From: Pseudomonas akapageensis
Lineage (GTDB): Bacteria > Pseudomonadota > Gammaproteobacteria > Pseudomonadales > Pseudomonadaceae
Direction of reading: 5' to 3'
Assembly: GCF_011355085.1 (NCBI RefSeq)
Contig: NZ_VXCP01000025.1
Span: 1 to 64,000, forward strand
Length of the DNA: 64,000 bases
Positions 7,231 to 17,085 of this stretch are shown here, in pieces. A program made the translations under genes and the position numbers. Position 1 is the stretch's first letter; each line of letters starts with the position of its first letter. A model generated the notes under the pieces. It had not been told where the DNA came from. It worked only from the letters and a program-made list of their open reading frames with translations, and did no database searches.

Positions 7231-9707
7231 TGGGCATGCTGCGCATCAGCCTGCTGGCACTACTCAGTCATTGGCGGCGTCATCCGTTGCAGTTCTGCAG
7301 CATACTCACCGGCCTGTGGCTGGCTACTGCGTTATGGACCGGCGTACAAGCACTCAACAACCAGGCCCGGGCCGACTATGCCCGCGCCGGCGCCCTGCTC
7401 GCGAGCGCTGCACAGGCGCAACTGGTGGCGCGCCAGGGCGAACGCTTCGACCAGGCGGCCCATGTTCAATTGCGCCGCAGTGGCTGGCCGGTTTCACCGA
7501 TACTCGAGGGTCGCCTGAGCATTGCCGGAAAAGAACCATCGACCCTTCGCCTGCTCGGCATCGAACCGTTGACCCTGCCCCGCGAGGCGTCGATCGCCGG
7601 GCAACTCACCACAGGCTTCGACCTCGATGGGTTCATCGGTCCGCCAGGGCAGGCCTGGATTGCCCCGGACACCCTGCTGCGCCTGGGCCTCAAAGCCGGG
7701 GAGCAACCGCTCAGCGGCGACGGGCAGCGCTTGCCACCATTGCAGGTACAGGCGCAACTGGCACCCGGGGTCATCGTAGTCGACATTGGCCATGCGCAGA
7801 CGCTGTTGCGAGCACCGGGACAGTTATCTCGACTGTTGCTGCCCAAGGCATTCGCAGCCCTTGCACCGCCCCTTCCTGTCGAGCTGGCAGCGATACTGAG
7901 GCTGCAAGCGTCAACTGATACCGATGATCTACAGCGCCTGACCGACAGCTTTCACCTCAACCTGACCGCGCTCGGAATGCTGGCCTTTGTCGTCGGTCTG
8001 TTCATCGTGCATGCGGCCATTGGCCTGGCGCTGGAACAGCGTCGCGGCCTGTTGCGCACCCTGCGCGCCTGTGGTGTGAGCCTGAGCGGGCTGATTGGCG
8101 CACTGACGCTGGAACTGGGTTTGTTCGCCCTGCTCGGCGGCCTGGCCGGGGTGATCAGCGGTTATCTGCTGGCCAGCCTGCTGCTGCCCGATGTGGCGGC
8201 CAGCCTGCGTGGCCTGTACGGCGCCCAGGTGGCCGGACAATTGAGCCTGTCGCCGCAATGGGGGCTCGCGGGGTTGGCCATCAGCCTGCTCGGCGCTTTC
8301 CTGGCCGGCTGCAGCAGCCTGTTGCGCACCATGCGCTTGCCACTGCTGGCACTGGCGCAACCGCAAGCCTGGCGCCTGGCTCAAGGCGTGTGGCTACGCC
8401 GGCAAGTGCTCCTGGCCATCGTGTTGGTTGTGCTGGCCATGGCCTGTTGGTGGTTCGGTGACAGCTTGCTCAGCGCTTTTGTCATGGTAACTGCCGTGCT
8501 GCTGACAGCGGCCTTGTTACTGCCAGCCTTGCTCGACGCCGCATTGGCCGTGCTGACGCGCTTTTCTCGTGGGCCGCTGACCCAGTGGTTCATTGCCGAC
8601 AGCCGCCAGCAATTACCAGCCCTGGCGTTGGCGTTGATGGCCCTGTTGTTGGCCCTGGCCGCCAGTGTCGGGGTCGGCAGCATGACCGAGGGCTTTCGCC
8701 GGACCTTCGTCGGCTGGCTCGACCAGCGCCTGTCCGCCGACCTGTATGTGACGCCCCGGGATACCCCCCAGGCCCTTGAGATCAGTGCCTGGCTCAGCGG
8801 TCAGCCGGGGGTCGATGCGGTCCTGCCGAACTGGCGGGTCGATACACGCCTGCAGGGTTGGCCGGTGCAACTGCAAGGCATCGCCGACCATCCCAGCTAC
8901 CGCCAGCACTGGCCGCTACTGGAACAGCGCAGCGATGCCTGGACGCAATTGGCCGCGGGCCAGGGCGCCATGCTCAGCGAGCAACTGGCACGGCGCCTGA
9001 AACTGGGGCTGGACGATGACCTGTTGCTACCGACCGACCAGACCGAACAACACCTGACCATCGTCGGGCTGTATGCCGACTATGGCAACTCCAAGGGCCA
9101 TGTGCTGGTCGACGCGAACTGGTTGCGGCGCTACTGGCGCGAGGCGCGCGTGAGTACACTCAACCTGCGCATGGCACCTGCACGCGTCCCGGAGCTGAAG
9201 GCAGCGCTCGAGCAACGCTACGGCCTGGACAGCTCGCGGGTGGTCGACCAGAGCTCGTTGAAGCGCTGGTCGACGGAAGTATTCGATCGCACCTTCGCCG
9301 CCACCGCCGCACTCAACAGCCTGACCCTCGGTGTCGCCGGCGTGGCGCTTTTCATCAGCTTGTTGACCCTGGGCCAGAGCCGCCTGGGCCAACTGGCACC
9401 GCTGTGGGCACTGGGCGTCGGTCGTGCCTCGCTGGTCTGGCTCTGCCTGGGACAGACCCTGATGCTGGCCCTGCTGACCGTGCTCCTGGCGATACCGCTG
9501 GGCCTGCTGCTGGCCTGGTGCCTGGTGGCGGTGGTCAATGTGCAGGCCTTCGGCTGGCGCCTGCCCCTGCATGTATTTGCCGGGCAACTGCTGCAACTGG
9601 GCCTGCTCGGCCTGCTCACCAGCCTGCTCGCCGCCGCCGGACCACTCTGGCAATTGGCGCGGCGCCAACCCGCCGAATTGCTGAGGCAGTTTGCCGATGA
9701 ACCTTAA
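7230..9707 (+). CDS. FtsX-type ABC transporter permease, about 825 residues
   Basis: A large permease with an N-terminal membrane segment, a periplasmic region, a block of hydrophobic helices around residues 250-460 and another at the C-terminus (about 700-825). This is the two-FtsX-domain plan of LolCE/MacB-like exporters. The start at 7230 overlaps the stop of the ATPase gene, and the earlier in-frame start at 7191 would extend well into it. The gene overlaps the following lipoprotein gene by 11 bases. It resembles the AttG-like permeases that accompany AttF ATPases and AttH lipocalins. The cargo is unknown; lipid or lipoprotein extraction is plausible from the family. Confidence 0.9.
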   Translation: MGMLRISLLALLSHWRRHPLQFCSILTGLWLATALWTGVQALNNQARADYARAGALLASAAQAQLVARQGERFDQAAHVQLRRSGWPVSPILEGRLSIAGKEPSTLRLLGIEPLTLPREASIAGQLTTGFDLDGFIGPPGQAWIAPDTLLRLGLKAGEQPLSGDGQRLPPLQVQAQLAPGVIVVDIGHAQTLLRAPGQLSRLLLPKAFAALAPPLPVELAAILRLQASTDTDDLQRLTDSFHLNLTALGMLAFVVGLFIVHAAIGLALEQRRGLLRTLRACGVSLSGLIGALTLELGLFALLGGLAGVISGYLLASLLLPDVAASLRGLYGAQVAGQLSLSPQWGLAGLAISLLGAFLAGCSSLLRTMRLPLLALAQPQAWRLAQGVWLRRQVLLAIVLVVLAMACWWFGDSLLSAFVMVTAVLLTAALLLPALLDAALAVLTRFSRGPLTQWFIADSRQQLPALALALMALLLALAASVGVGSMTEGFRRTFVGWLDQRLSADLYVTPRDTPQALEISAWLSGQPGVDAVLPNWRVDTRLQGWPVQLQGIADHPSYRQHWPLLEQRSDAWTQLAAGQGAMLSEQLARRLKLGLDDDLLLPTDQTEQHLTIVGLYADYGNSKGHVLVDANWLRRYWREARVSTLNLRMAPARVPELKAALEQRYGLDSSRVVDQSSLKRWSTEVFDRTFAATAALNSLTLGVAGVALFISLLTLGQSRLGQLAPLWALGVGRASLVWLCLGQTLMLALLTVLLAIPLGLLLAWCLVAVVNVQAFGWRLPLHVFAGQLLQLGLLGLLTSLLAAAGPLWQLARRQPAELLRQFADEP

Positions 9708-10770
9708 CCGCGCCCTGGCCTTGAGCCTGGCCTTGTTGCTGGGCGCCTGCGAGCAGACTCCGGAGCCGCGCAAAAGCTATGCGGGCCTGGGCCGGGACGC
9801 CGCGGCTTTCCTGCAGGTCGAACGGGGCCGAGCGCTGCAATTCCCCGCCGACCACGGTGCCCACACGGGCTATCGCATCGAATGGTGGTACATCACCGCC
9901 AACCTCACCGACGAACAGGGGCGCGACTGGGGCGCACAGTGGACGCTGTTCCGCTCGGCGCTGCGCCCGGGCCCGGAGGTACCCGGCTGGAACAGCCCCA
10001 ATCTGTGGATGGGCCACGCAGCGCTGAGCGGCCCGTATGGCCATCAGTTCAGCGAGGCGCTGGCCCGTGGCGGCATCGGGCAGGCGGGCGTGGAGGCGCA
10101 GCCCTTCCTCGCCTGGATCGACGACTGGTCGCTGCAGGGTGTCCCGGGCCAAGGGCTGCAACAACTGCAGATGCAGGCCTCGGGCAAGGACTTCCGTTAT
10201 CGCCTGCAACTGCGCAGCGACGGCCCGCTGGTGCTGCACGGCAACCAGGGCTACAGCGTGAAATCCGGACAGGGGCAAGCGTCCTGGTATTACAGCCAGC
10301 CGTTCTATCGGGTCAGAGGAGAGATCGAGCGCGAAGGCCAGCATTACCCGGTCACCGGGCTGGCCTGGCTGGACCGGGAATGGAGCAGCCAGCCGCTGAC
10401 CGCCGAACAACACGGCTGGGACTGGTTTTCCCTGCATCTGGAGGGTGGCGCCGGGCTGATGTTGTTCCAGGTGCGCCAGACCGGTGCCGAGCCCTACCGC
10501 GCCGGCACCTGGATCAATGCCGATGGCCAAGCCGAGTCGCTGCGCAGCGACCAGATCCAATTGAGCGAACAGGCCTGGACCGTTCAGGAAAACGGCCGCA
10601 AGGTGCCGACCCGCTGGCAGGTGCGCGTTCCGGATCACAAGGTGGATGTGCAGGTCGAGGCCACCCAGGCACACGCCTGGATGGGAACCTCGTTTCCCTA
10701 TTGGGAAGGACCGGTGCGTATCAGCGGCAGCCACGGCGGGCGTGGCTACCTGGAGATGACCGGTTATTGA
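9697..10770 (+). CDS. AttH/CrtC-like lipocalin-domain lipoprotein
   Basis: A 357-residue protein beginning with a lipoprotein signal peptide and lipobox LLGAC (Cys near residue 18). The mature part contains the signature of the AttH/carotenoid 1,2-hydratase family (RIEWWYITANL near the N-terminus, GLAWLDREWSSQPL in the middle), which folds as two lipocalin-like barrels. Lipocalin barrels bind hydrophobic ligands. With the ATPase and permease upstream (overlapping reading frames) it probably acts as the periplasmic partner of an ABC machine. The start ATG at 9697 is chosen over the TTG at 9691 because it gives the clean signal peptide. No evidence ties it to carotenoids. Confidence 0.88.
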   Translation: MNLNRALALSLALLLGACEQTPEPRKSYAGLGRDAAAFLQVERGRALQFPADHGAHTGYRIEWWYITANLTDEQGRDWGAQWTLFRSALRPGPEVPGWNSPNLWMGHAALSGPYGHQFSEALARGGIGQAGVEAQPFLAWIDDWSLQGVPGQGLQQLQMQASGKDFRYRLQLRSDGPLVLHGNQGYSVKSGQGQASWYYSQPFYRVRGEIEREGQHYPVTGLAWLDREWSSQPLTAEQHGWDWFSLHLEGGAGLMLFQVRQTGAEPYRAGTWINADGQAESLRSDQIQLSEQAWTVQENGRKVPTRWQVRVPDHKVDVQVEATQAHAWMGTSFPYWEGPVRISGSHGGRGYLEMTGY

Positions 10771-10783
10771 AGGCTGGCGTCGA

Positions 10784-11803
10784 TCAGACCTTGACGATCC
10801 AGCCTGCAGGCGCTTCGATGTCGCCGGACTGGATGCCGGTCAGCTCTTTGTAGAGCTTGGTGGTCACCGGGCCGACTTCGGTCTCGCTGTGGAAGACATG
10901 CAGGTGATCCTTGTACTGGATCCCGCCGATCGGCGTGATCACCGCAGCGGTACCGCAGGCACCGGCTTCCTTGAACTGAGCGAAATCGTCGACGAACACG
11001 TCGCCTTCGATCACTTTCAGACCCAGGCGGCTCTGGGCCAGTTCGATCAACGACAGGCGGGTGATGCCTGGCAATACCGATGGCGACTTGGGCGTGATGA
11101 ATTCATCGTTCCTGGTGATGGCAAAGAAGTTCGCCGAGCCCACTTCCTCGATTTTCGAGTGCGTTTGCGGGTCGAGATAGATGCAATCGGCGAAATGAGC
11201 CTTTTTCGCTTCAGCGCCGGGCAACAGGCTGGCGGCGTAGTTGCCACCGACCTTGGCCGCGCCGGTGCCGTTCGGCGCTGCACGGTCGTAGGTGGAGATC
11301 AGGAAGTTGTTGGGCTTGAGGCCGCCCTTGAAGTAAGCGCCGACCGGCACGCAGAAAATCGAGAAAATGAATTCCGGTGCGGTGCGCACGCCGATGTTGT
11401 CGCCCACGCCAATGACGAATGGACGCAGGTACAGGGCGCCGCCGGTGCCGTAAGGCGGGATGAACCGCTCGTTGGCACGAACCACTTCCTTGCAGGCTTC
11501 GATGAACGCGTCGACGGGCACGTGCGGCATCAGCAGGCGCGAGCAGCTGCGCTGCATGCGCAGGGCATTCTGGTCTGGGCGGAACAGGTTGATCGAGCCG
11601 TCCTTGCAGCGGTAGGCCTTGAGGCCTTCGAAGCACTGCTGGCCGTAATGCAGTGCGGTGGAGCCTTCACTGAGGTGCAGCACGTTGTCTTCGGTCAGCA
11701 CGCCGTCTTGCCAGTTTCCATCACGCCAGTAAGACAGATAGCGCAGATCTGTCTTGATGTAGTCGAAACCCAGCGTTGCCCAATTCATGCTTTCGTCGCT
11801 CAT
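10784..11803 (-). CDS. ilvE: Branched-chain amino acid aminotransferase
   Basis: A 339-residue class IV PLP aminotransferase performing the last step of valine, leucine and isoleucine synthesis. Family landmarks are HYGQQCFEGLKAYR, the PLP-lysine region GTGAAKVGGNYAASLLPG, and IEEVGSANFFAI. Length and sequence match the long IlvE subgroup of pseudomonads. The frame extends to 11965, but the start at 11803 is preceded by AGAGGG and gives the usual N-terminus MSDESMNW. It is convergent with the lipoprotein gene, with only 13 bases between the stops. Confidence 0.96.
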   Translation of the reverse strand: MSDESMNWATLGFDYIKTDLRYLSYWRDGNWQDGVLTEDNVLHLSEGSTALHYGQQCFEGLKAYRCKDGSINLFRPDQNALRMQRSCSRLLMPHVPVDAFIEACKEVVRANERFIPPYGTGGALYLRPFVIGVGDNIGVRTAPEFIFSIFCVPVGAYFKGGLKPNNFLISTYDRAAPNGTGAAKVGGNYAASLLPGAEAKKAHFADCIYLDPQTHSKIEEVGSANFFAITRNDEFITPKSPSVLPGITRLSLIELAQSRLGLKVIEGDVFVDDFAQFKEAGACGTAAVITPIGGIQYKDHLHVFHSETEVGPVTTKLYKELTGIQSGDIEAPAGWIVKV

Positions 11804-11961
11804 GATGCCCTCTAACCTTGAAAAAAACACCTGGAAGCCCAGGCTGACAAATAGATACCACATTTGGCCACCGGGGCAGTATCGGCTAATAGCGAGGGAA
11901 TTTCGATAGGTGTCTGACGTATGCCTGAAATAGCGCGGCGCCTGCATCGCGGGCAAGCCAC

Positions 11962-13464
11962 TCAACCCGGAACGATGGTCCTAACTTTGTCCCCCAAGGA
12001 CGTCCACAGATGCTGAGCCGCATAGGCCCGCCACGGCCGCCACGCCTGTGCCCTGGCAAGCAAGTGCGCCGAAGTCGACGCAGCCCCCTCCAGCAACCCG
12101 AGCGCCTTGACCAACGCCACATCCCCCGCCGGAAAGGCATCAGGCTCGCGCAACTGCCGCAAGGCAATGTACTGCGCCGTCCAGTCCCCGACGCCACGCA
12201 GCTCACAGAACCTGGCGATGGCATCCTGCAATGTTGCGCCGCTATCGAACAGCCGGGGGTCGGCGACCAGCGCGGCGCTGACCGCCTCCAGCGTCGCCCT
12301 GCGCGAGCGCGGCATGCCCAGGTTCGTCAGGTCCGCCCCGATCAAGGCCGAGGGCTCCGGGAAGACGTGGGTCAATCCCGATGGATGGCCATCGAGCAGC
12401 TGCAGGGGTTGCCCATGGCTGGCCACCAACTTTCCCGCCAGCTTGATCGCCCCCGCCACGGTAATCTGCTGCCCCAGCACAGCACGCACTGCCAGTTCGA
12501 AACCGTCCCAGCCACCGGGCACGCGCAGCCCGGGGCGCGTATCGACCAATTTGGCCATCAGCGGGTCGACCGCCAGCTGCCCTTCGATAGCCTCGGGATC
12601 GGCTGCCAGATCGAACACCCGACGCAAGCGGGCAATGATCACCGGCAACGCTGCCAGTTGAGGAAAATGGATAGTTGCGGCCAGGGCATTGCCCTGCCCC
12701 ATGCGTACCTGAACGGTACCTTGCGCACCATTGATACCGATGCTGCGCGAATAGACACCGCCGATCACGCTTTCGACCCCCGGTATGGCCCGTGCCGCGA
12801 GGAAGTCCAGCATTGCCTGCCAGTCATAGGGCGGCCGATATCGCAGCAGCAGCGTCACCCCCTCACCCGCCACCTTCGCGCGTGCGGCCTGTGCACCACG
12901 GCGCAAGGCGCTGGGCGGGCGCCCGTAGAGCTTCTGGAACACCTCGTTGAAGCGCCGGATGCTGCCGAAACCCGCGGCAAAGGCAATATCGGTAACGGGC
13001 ATCGCGGTTTCATGGAGCAGCTGCCGGGCCAGCAGTACCCGCCGGGTCTGCGCCACTCCCAGAGGCGAGGCACCGACATGCTGGGCGAACAGGCGCCGCA
13101 GCTGACGCTCGCCGACACCCAGGCGTTCGGCCAGCGCCGCCATGCCGCACTCATCCAGAGCCCCCGCCTCGATCAGGCCCAGCGCCCTGGCAACGGTATT
13201 GGAGTACCCCGAATTCGACACTCCGCGCCACGCTCCCGAGTCGGGCGCCGCTTCCGGTCGACAGCGCAGGCAAGGACGAAAACCAGCCTCCTGGGCGGCT
13301 GCGGCCGTCGGGAAGAACAGGGTATTTTCCGGTTTGGCCGTGGGCGCCGGACAGATGGGCCGGCAGTAGATGCCGGTGGTGCGCACTCCGACGAAAAACC
13401 GCCCGTCAAAGCGGGCGTCACGGCTGGCCAGGGCCCGGTAGCAAATAGCGTGATCGAGGTTCAT
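11962..13464 (-). CDS. alkA: Fused Ada (metal-binding and AraC HTH) and AlkA 3-methyladenine glycosylase
   Basis: A 500-residue DNA repair protein. Residues 1-85 form the Ada zinc domain, with Cys34 (CRPIC), Cys38, Cys65 and Cys68 (CLRC) that sense methylphosphotriesters. Residues about 90-195 are an AraC-type HTH. Residues about 205-500 are AlkA, with VLGQQITVAGA and the helix-hairpin-helix LRGVGDWTAQYIALR, followed by the catalytic Asp in FPAGDVAL. The O6-methylguanine methyltransferase domain of classical Ada is absent. So the protein probably senses alkylation and excises N-alkylated purines, possibly activating its own gene. The start at 13464 gives MNLDHAICYRAL, the usual Ada-AlkA beginning. 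Confidence 0.93.
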   Translation of the reverse strand: MNLDHAICYRALASRDARFDGRFFVGVRTTGIYCRPICPAPTAKPENTLFFPTAAAAQEAGFRPCLRCRPEAAPDSGAWRGVSNSGYSNTVARALGLIEAGALDECGMAALAERLGVGERQLRRLFAQHVGASPLGVAQTRRVLLARQLLHETAMPVTDIAFAAGFGSIRRFNEVFQKLYGRPPSALRRGAQAARAKVAGEGVTLLLRYRPPYDWQAMLDFLAARAIPGVESVIGGVYSRSIGINGAQGTVQVRMGQGNALAATIHFPQLAALPVIIARLRRVFDLAADPEAIEGQLAVDPLMAKLVDTRPGLRVPGGWDGFELAVRAVLGQQITVAGAIKLAGKLVASHGQPLQLLDGHPSGLTHVFPEPSALIGADLTNLGMPRSRRATLEAVSAALVADPRLFDSGATLQDAIARFCELRGVGDWTAQYIALRQLREPDAFPAGDVALVKALGLLEGAASTSAHLLARAQAWRPWRAYAAQHLWTSLGDKVRTIVPG

Positions 13465-13628
13465 GACGCCATGATCATCCCGATTGCGCCGGCACACTAG
13501 CGGTTTTCGGGCTTGATCATGGAGCCTTTTTCTCGGCAGTCACTCTATATATTTGCTCAATCACACCACGCTTCTATATTGATCTAGCGAGTCAGCTGAC
13601 TTTCAAAGCCTCCCGGTGAGCATTTTTC

Positions 13629-14225
13629 ATGGCCACGACCGATCGGTTGATCATTTGCGAACACTGCGACAGCGTCTATGAAAAGGTCGTCCTTGCCAAG
13701 CGTCAGAAGGCACTTTGCCAACGCTGCGGCGCGGTGATCCAGCGCTACAACGGCATGACCGTGCAACAGCGCCTGGCCCTGGCCCTGACGGCGACCGTGC
13801 TGTGGATCTTCGCCAACTTTTATCCGGTCATGAGCATCAGCCTGCAGGGCCTGAAGAATTCCGCGACGCTGTGGGACTCGGTGCTGGCACTGAGCGATGG
13901 TCCCATTACGTTCATGGCAATGGTCGCGGCCATCGCCATGATCATCGCGCCGATCATTCAATTGGCTCTGTTGATCTGGGTGTTGCTGTTCGCGCTCACG
14001 AACAGGCGCTCGCCCGGGTTCGCCCCGTGCATGCGCTGGCTGGAGACACTCAGACCCTGGAGCATGCTCGAAGTGTGCCTGTTGGGCGCCATGGTCGCGG
14101 TCTTCAAACTGGCGGGAATGCTCGACGTGTTGCCGGGCATCGGCCTGATCGCCCTCGCCGTCCTTAGCATTTTGCTGATCAAGGTGGCCGGACGTGATGT
14201 CCGCGACCTGTGGGACACCCTATGA
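13629..14225 (+). CDS. pqiA: PqiA-like membrane protein, first half (paraquat-inducible protein A)
   Basis: A 198-residue inner-membrane protein corresponding to one half of E. coli PqiA. A zinc-ribbon (CEHC near residue 10 and CQRC near 36) is followed by four hydrophobic helices. In many pseudomonads PqiA is split into two genes, as here. PqiA is thought to couple the inner membrane to the MCE-protein tunnel PqiB for lipid transport across the envelope. It overlaps the next gene by 4 bases (ATGA), indicating coupled translation, and opens the four-gene pqi operon. Confidence 0.9.
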   Translation: MATTDRLIICEHCDSVYEKVVLAKRQKALCQRCGAVIQRYNGMTVQQRLALALTATVLWIFANFYPVMSISLQGLKNSATLWDSVLALSDGPITFMAMVAAIAMIIAPIIQLALLIWVLLFALTNRRSPGFAPCMRWLETLRPWSMLEVCLLGAMVAVFKLAGMLDVLPGIGLIALAVLSILLIKVAGRDVRDLWDTL

Positions 14226-14866
14226 ACTCGCCTCCATTTGCCAGCGAATTGAACCTGTGCCTGTGCCACAGTTGCGGCCTGGCCTGCGACATGACCGGCC
14301 ATCCCCATCAGTGCCCGCGCTGCAACGCGCCCCTGCACATGCGCAAGGCCAACTCCCTGGCACGGACATGGGCCTACATGCTCGCCGCCCTGGTGTTCTA
14401 CATTCCTGCCAATGTACTGCCGGTCATGAACACCGTCATGCTCGGCAGCGGTGCCGACAGCACCATCATCGGCGGTGTGCTGGAGTTCTGGGAACACGGC
14501 GCCTGGGACATCGCCCTGATCATTTTCATCGCCAGCATCGCGGTGCCGGGCATCAAGTTCGTTGCCATTACCCTGCTTCTGGTCACCGCTCAACGGGGCA
14601 GCCAGTGGGCCTGCAGGCAACGCTCGAAGTTGTACCGGTTCGTCGAATTGATCGGCTACTGGTCGATGCTGGACGTCATTGTGGTCGCGCTGGTCGCGGC
14701 GCTGGTCAAGTTCCAGGCATTGGGCGATATCGAACCGCGGGCCGGCATCCTGTTCTTTGGCCTGGTGGTGGTCTGCACCATGCTCTCGGCGATGAGTTTC
14801 GATCCGCGCCTGATGTGGGAAAACCGACATTCCGAGGAGGTCATGGATGAAGCAAGAAGCCACTGA
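14222..14866 (+). CDS. pqiA: PqiA-like membrane protein, second half
   Basis: A 214-residue protein homologous to the second half of PqiA and to the preceding gene. A zinc ribbon (CLCHSCGLAC and CPRCNAPL) precedes four membrane helices. The start ATG at 14222 overlaps the upstream stop, and its own 3' end overlaps pqiB by 20 bases. The two halves presumably assemble as a heterodimer equivalent to the single E. coli chain. This is an inference from the split and the conserved order. Confidence 0.9.
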   Translation: MNSPPFASELNLCLCHSCGLACDMTGHPHQCPRCNAPLHMRKANSLARTWAYMLAALVFYIPANVLPVMNTVMLGSGADSTIIGGVLEFWEHGAWDIALIIFIASIAVPGIKFVAITLLLVTAQRGSQWACRQRSKLYRFVELIGYWSMLDVIVVALVAALVKFQALGDIEPRAGILFFGLVVVCTMLSAMSFDPRLMWENRHSEEVMDEARSH

Positions 14867-16505
14867 CGGGCGCTCCCTGCCCGGCAACCCAAGTGTCAAG
14901 ACCACCAGCCGCTGGAGTGTGTCACTGGTCTGGATCGTGCCCATCGTCGCCGTGCTGGTGGGTATATCGCTGGTGGTGCATGACCGCATGCAGGCCGGCC
15001 CGGTCATTACTATCAACTTCAAGACCGGCGAAGGGCTCACGGCCAACAAGACCGAAGTCAAATACCGTAACGTGGTAATCGGTCACGTCAGCGAAGTCGA
15101 ACTCAGCGACGATCAAAAAAGCGTGAATGCGACGGTGAAGCTGGAGAAGCAGGCCGAATCCTTCACCCGTGAAGACTCGGTGTTCTGGGTGGTCAGGCCG
15201 CGCATCGGAGCCGGTGGCGTTTCCGGGATCGATACCCTGCTGTCCGGTGACTTCATCGGTGCCGATATCGGGAAGGCCGACAAACGCACCAAAACCTTCA
15301 TCGGCAAGGAAACGCCACCTCCCATCACCTATGGCGAACCGGGCAAGCGCTTCATGCTGCATACCCAGGACCTGGGTTCGCTGGACATCGGCTCGCCGGT
15401 CTATTACCGCAAGATCCCGGTCGGCCAGGTAGTGGCCTACAACCTGGCTCCCGACGGCAAGAGCGTGGACATCGAAGTATTCATCCAGGCGCCCAATGAT
15501 GCCTTTGTCACTGAAAACACCCGCTTCTGGAACGTCAGCGGCATCGACGTCAGCGCAGGGGCCAATGGTTTCTCGGTCAAGACCGAATCACTGTCGGCGA
15601 TGCTGGTCGGCGGGATTGCCTTCCGTGCTCCCGCTTTCAGCCCGGGTGACAAGGTAGCGGCCGAAGACAAGGGCTTCGACCTGTTCGACGACGAGGTCAC
15701 CGCCCTCGCCCCACCCAGCGGCAAGCCACAATTCCTGGTCTTGCGCTTCGACGACCCGATGCGCGGCTTGAAGGTCGACGCGCCGGTCGAATTCCTGGGC
15801 GTGGAGATCGGCAAGGTGGTCTCGGTCAATCTGGACTACGACGAGAAACGGCAAAGGTTCCCGGTGAATGTCGGTATCGTGATCTACCCCCAGCGCCTCG
15901 GCCAGGCTCACCAGAAAATGCTTGAAGTCCTCAAGCACGACCCTAATGACGAAGAAGGCGGCGCGCGCATCATCGGCACCTTCATCGAGCATGGCCTGCG
16001 CGCCCAGGCTCGCAGCGGCAACCTGCTGACCGGGCAGTTGTACATCGCCCTGGACTTCTTCCCCAAGGCCGACAAGGTCGCCTTCGACGCCACCGAGCGG
16101 CCGCTCCGGATTCCTACCGTTCCAGGCAGCCTGGAACAACTGCAGGAACGCTTGCAGGCGATGGTCGACAAGTTCAACAAGATGCCGCTTGATCGCATCT
16201 CCAATAACCTCGACTCAAGCCTGATGGAACTGAACAAGAGCCTCGTCCAATTCAACGGCAAGACCTTGCCGGGTGTGAATACAACCTTGCAGGACATGCG
16301 TACGACCCTGCAATCGACCAACTCGACGCTGGCCGAAGACTCCCCGCAGCGCGAACGCCTGCGCGATACCATCGAGGAATTGACCCGCACCTCTCGCTCC
16401 TTGCGCGAGTTGACCAACTACCTGGGCCGGCATCCGGAATCGTTGCTTCGCGGCCGTCCGAAAAGCGCGCTGCCGCCAAGCCTGCAACCCTCTTCGAGCG
16501 ATTGA
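14847..16505 (+). CDS. pqiB: PqiB, triple MCE-domain intermembrane transport protein
   Basis: A 552-residue protein with one N-terminal membrane anchor (about 22-44) and three MCE domains, beginning near residues 50, 160 and 285. A C-terminal helical region (about 420-535) forms the needle in the E. coli hexamer. The start at 14847 has a GAGGAGG site inside the end of the preceding gene. PqiB forms a periplasmic channel thought to shuttle lipids between membranes. The length and three-MCE layout match E. coli PqiB. Confidence 0.93.
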   Translation: MKQEATDGRSLPGNPSVKTTSRWSVSLVWIVPIVAVLVGISLVVHDRMQAGPVITINFKTGEGLTANKTEVKYRNVVIGHVSEVELSDDQKSVNATVKLEKQAESFTREDSVFWVVRPRIGAGGVSGIDTLLSGDFIGADIGKADKRTKTFIGKETPPPITYGEPGKRFMLHTQDLGSLDIGSPVYYRKIPVGQVVAYNLAPDGKSVDIEVFIQAPNDAFVTENTRFWNVSGIDVSAGANGFSVKTESLSAMLVGGIAFRAPAFSPGDKVAAEDKGFDLFDDEVTALAPPSGKPQFLVLRFDDPMRGLKVDAPVEFLGVEIGKVVSVNLDYDEKRQRFPVNVGIVIYPQRLGQAHQKMLEVLKHDPNDEEGGARIIGTFIEHGLRAQARSGNLLTGQLYIALDFFPKADKVAFDATERPLRIPTVPGSLEQLQERLQAMVDKFNKMPLDRISNNLDSSLMELNKSLVQFNGKTLPGVNTTLQDMRTTLQSTNSTLAEDSPQRERLRDTIEELTRTSRSLRELTNYLGRHPESLLRGRPKSALPPSLQPSSSD

Positions 16506-16521
16506 TTACAGGAGTTAGCCT

Positions 16522-17085
16522 ATGCCCTTTTCGTTGAAAATACCGCTGGTGAGCCTGTTCGTGTTCCTGGGCGCCTGCGCCAGTGATCCGGTTCATTACC
16601 ACACCCTGATGGCGCCCCATGCAGGCGGTGCGCCGCAAGGTGCCAGCGCCGATATCCAGTTGGAGCGAATCACGGTGCCGCCCCAGGTCGATCGCACCGA
16701 GATCGTTATTCGCCAGGGTAGCAGCGGCCTGGCGGTCCTTGAATTCGAATGGTGGGGGGCCAGCCTCGCCGATGAGTTCCAGAGCGCCCTCGAAGACCAA
16801 TTGAACGCCGGCGGTTCGCAACGCAAATCCTTCTTGCGGGTCGATGTGCAACGCTTCGACTCGTTACCGGGGCAGTACGCCCTGCTCGAAGCCACGTGGC
16901 GCTTGCGCAGCATGGGTGCCAGCAAGAATGTGATCGAAATGACCTGCCACAACACCCTGCAGACGCCTGCGGGTGCATCCATCGAGGACCTGGTGATGGC
17001 GCACCAGAACAATGTAAAACGGCTGGCCGCGACCATCAGCCAGGCCACTCGCGGGACTTCAAGTGATTGTCCGAAGGTCCAGTAA
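16522..17085 (+). CDS. pqiC: PqiC, outer-membrane lipoprotein of the Pqi system
   Basis: A 187-residue lipoprotein with signal peptide and lipobox FLGACAS, Cys at about residue 19. The YhbC/YmbA-like PqiC domain follows (HYHTL, then ITVPPQVDRTEIVIRQG). PqiC docks on the outer membrane end of the PqiB needle. It is 16 bases after pqiB, with a CAGGAG ribosome-binding site, and closes the operon. No strong terminator follows within 190 bases. Confidence 0.92.
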   Translation: MPFSLKIPLVSLFVFLGACASDPVHYHTLMAPHAGGAPQGASADIQLERITVPPQVDRTEIVIRQGSSGLAVLEFEWWGASLADEFQSALEDQLNAGGSQRKSFLRVDVQRFDSLPGQYALLEATWRLRSMGASKNVIEMTCHNTLQTPAGASIEDLVMAHQNNVKRLAATISQATRGTSSDCPKVQ

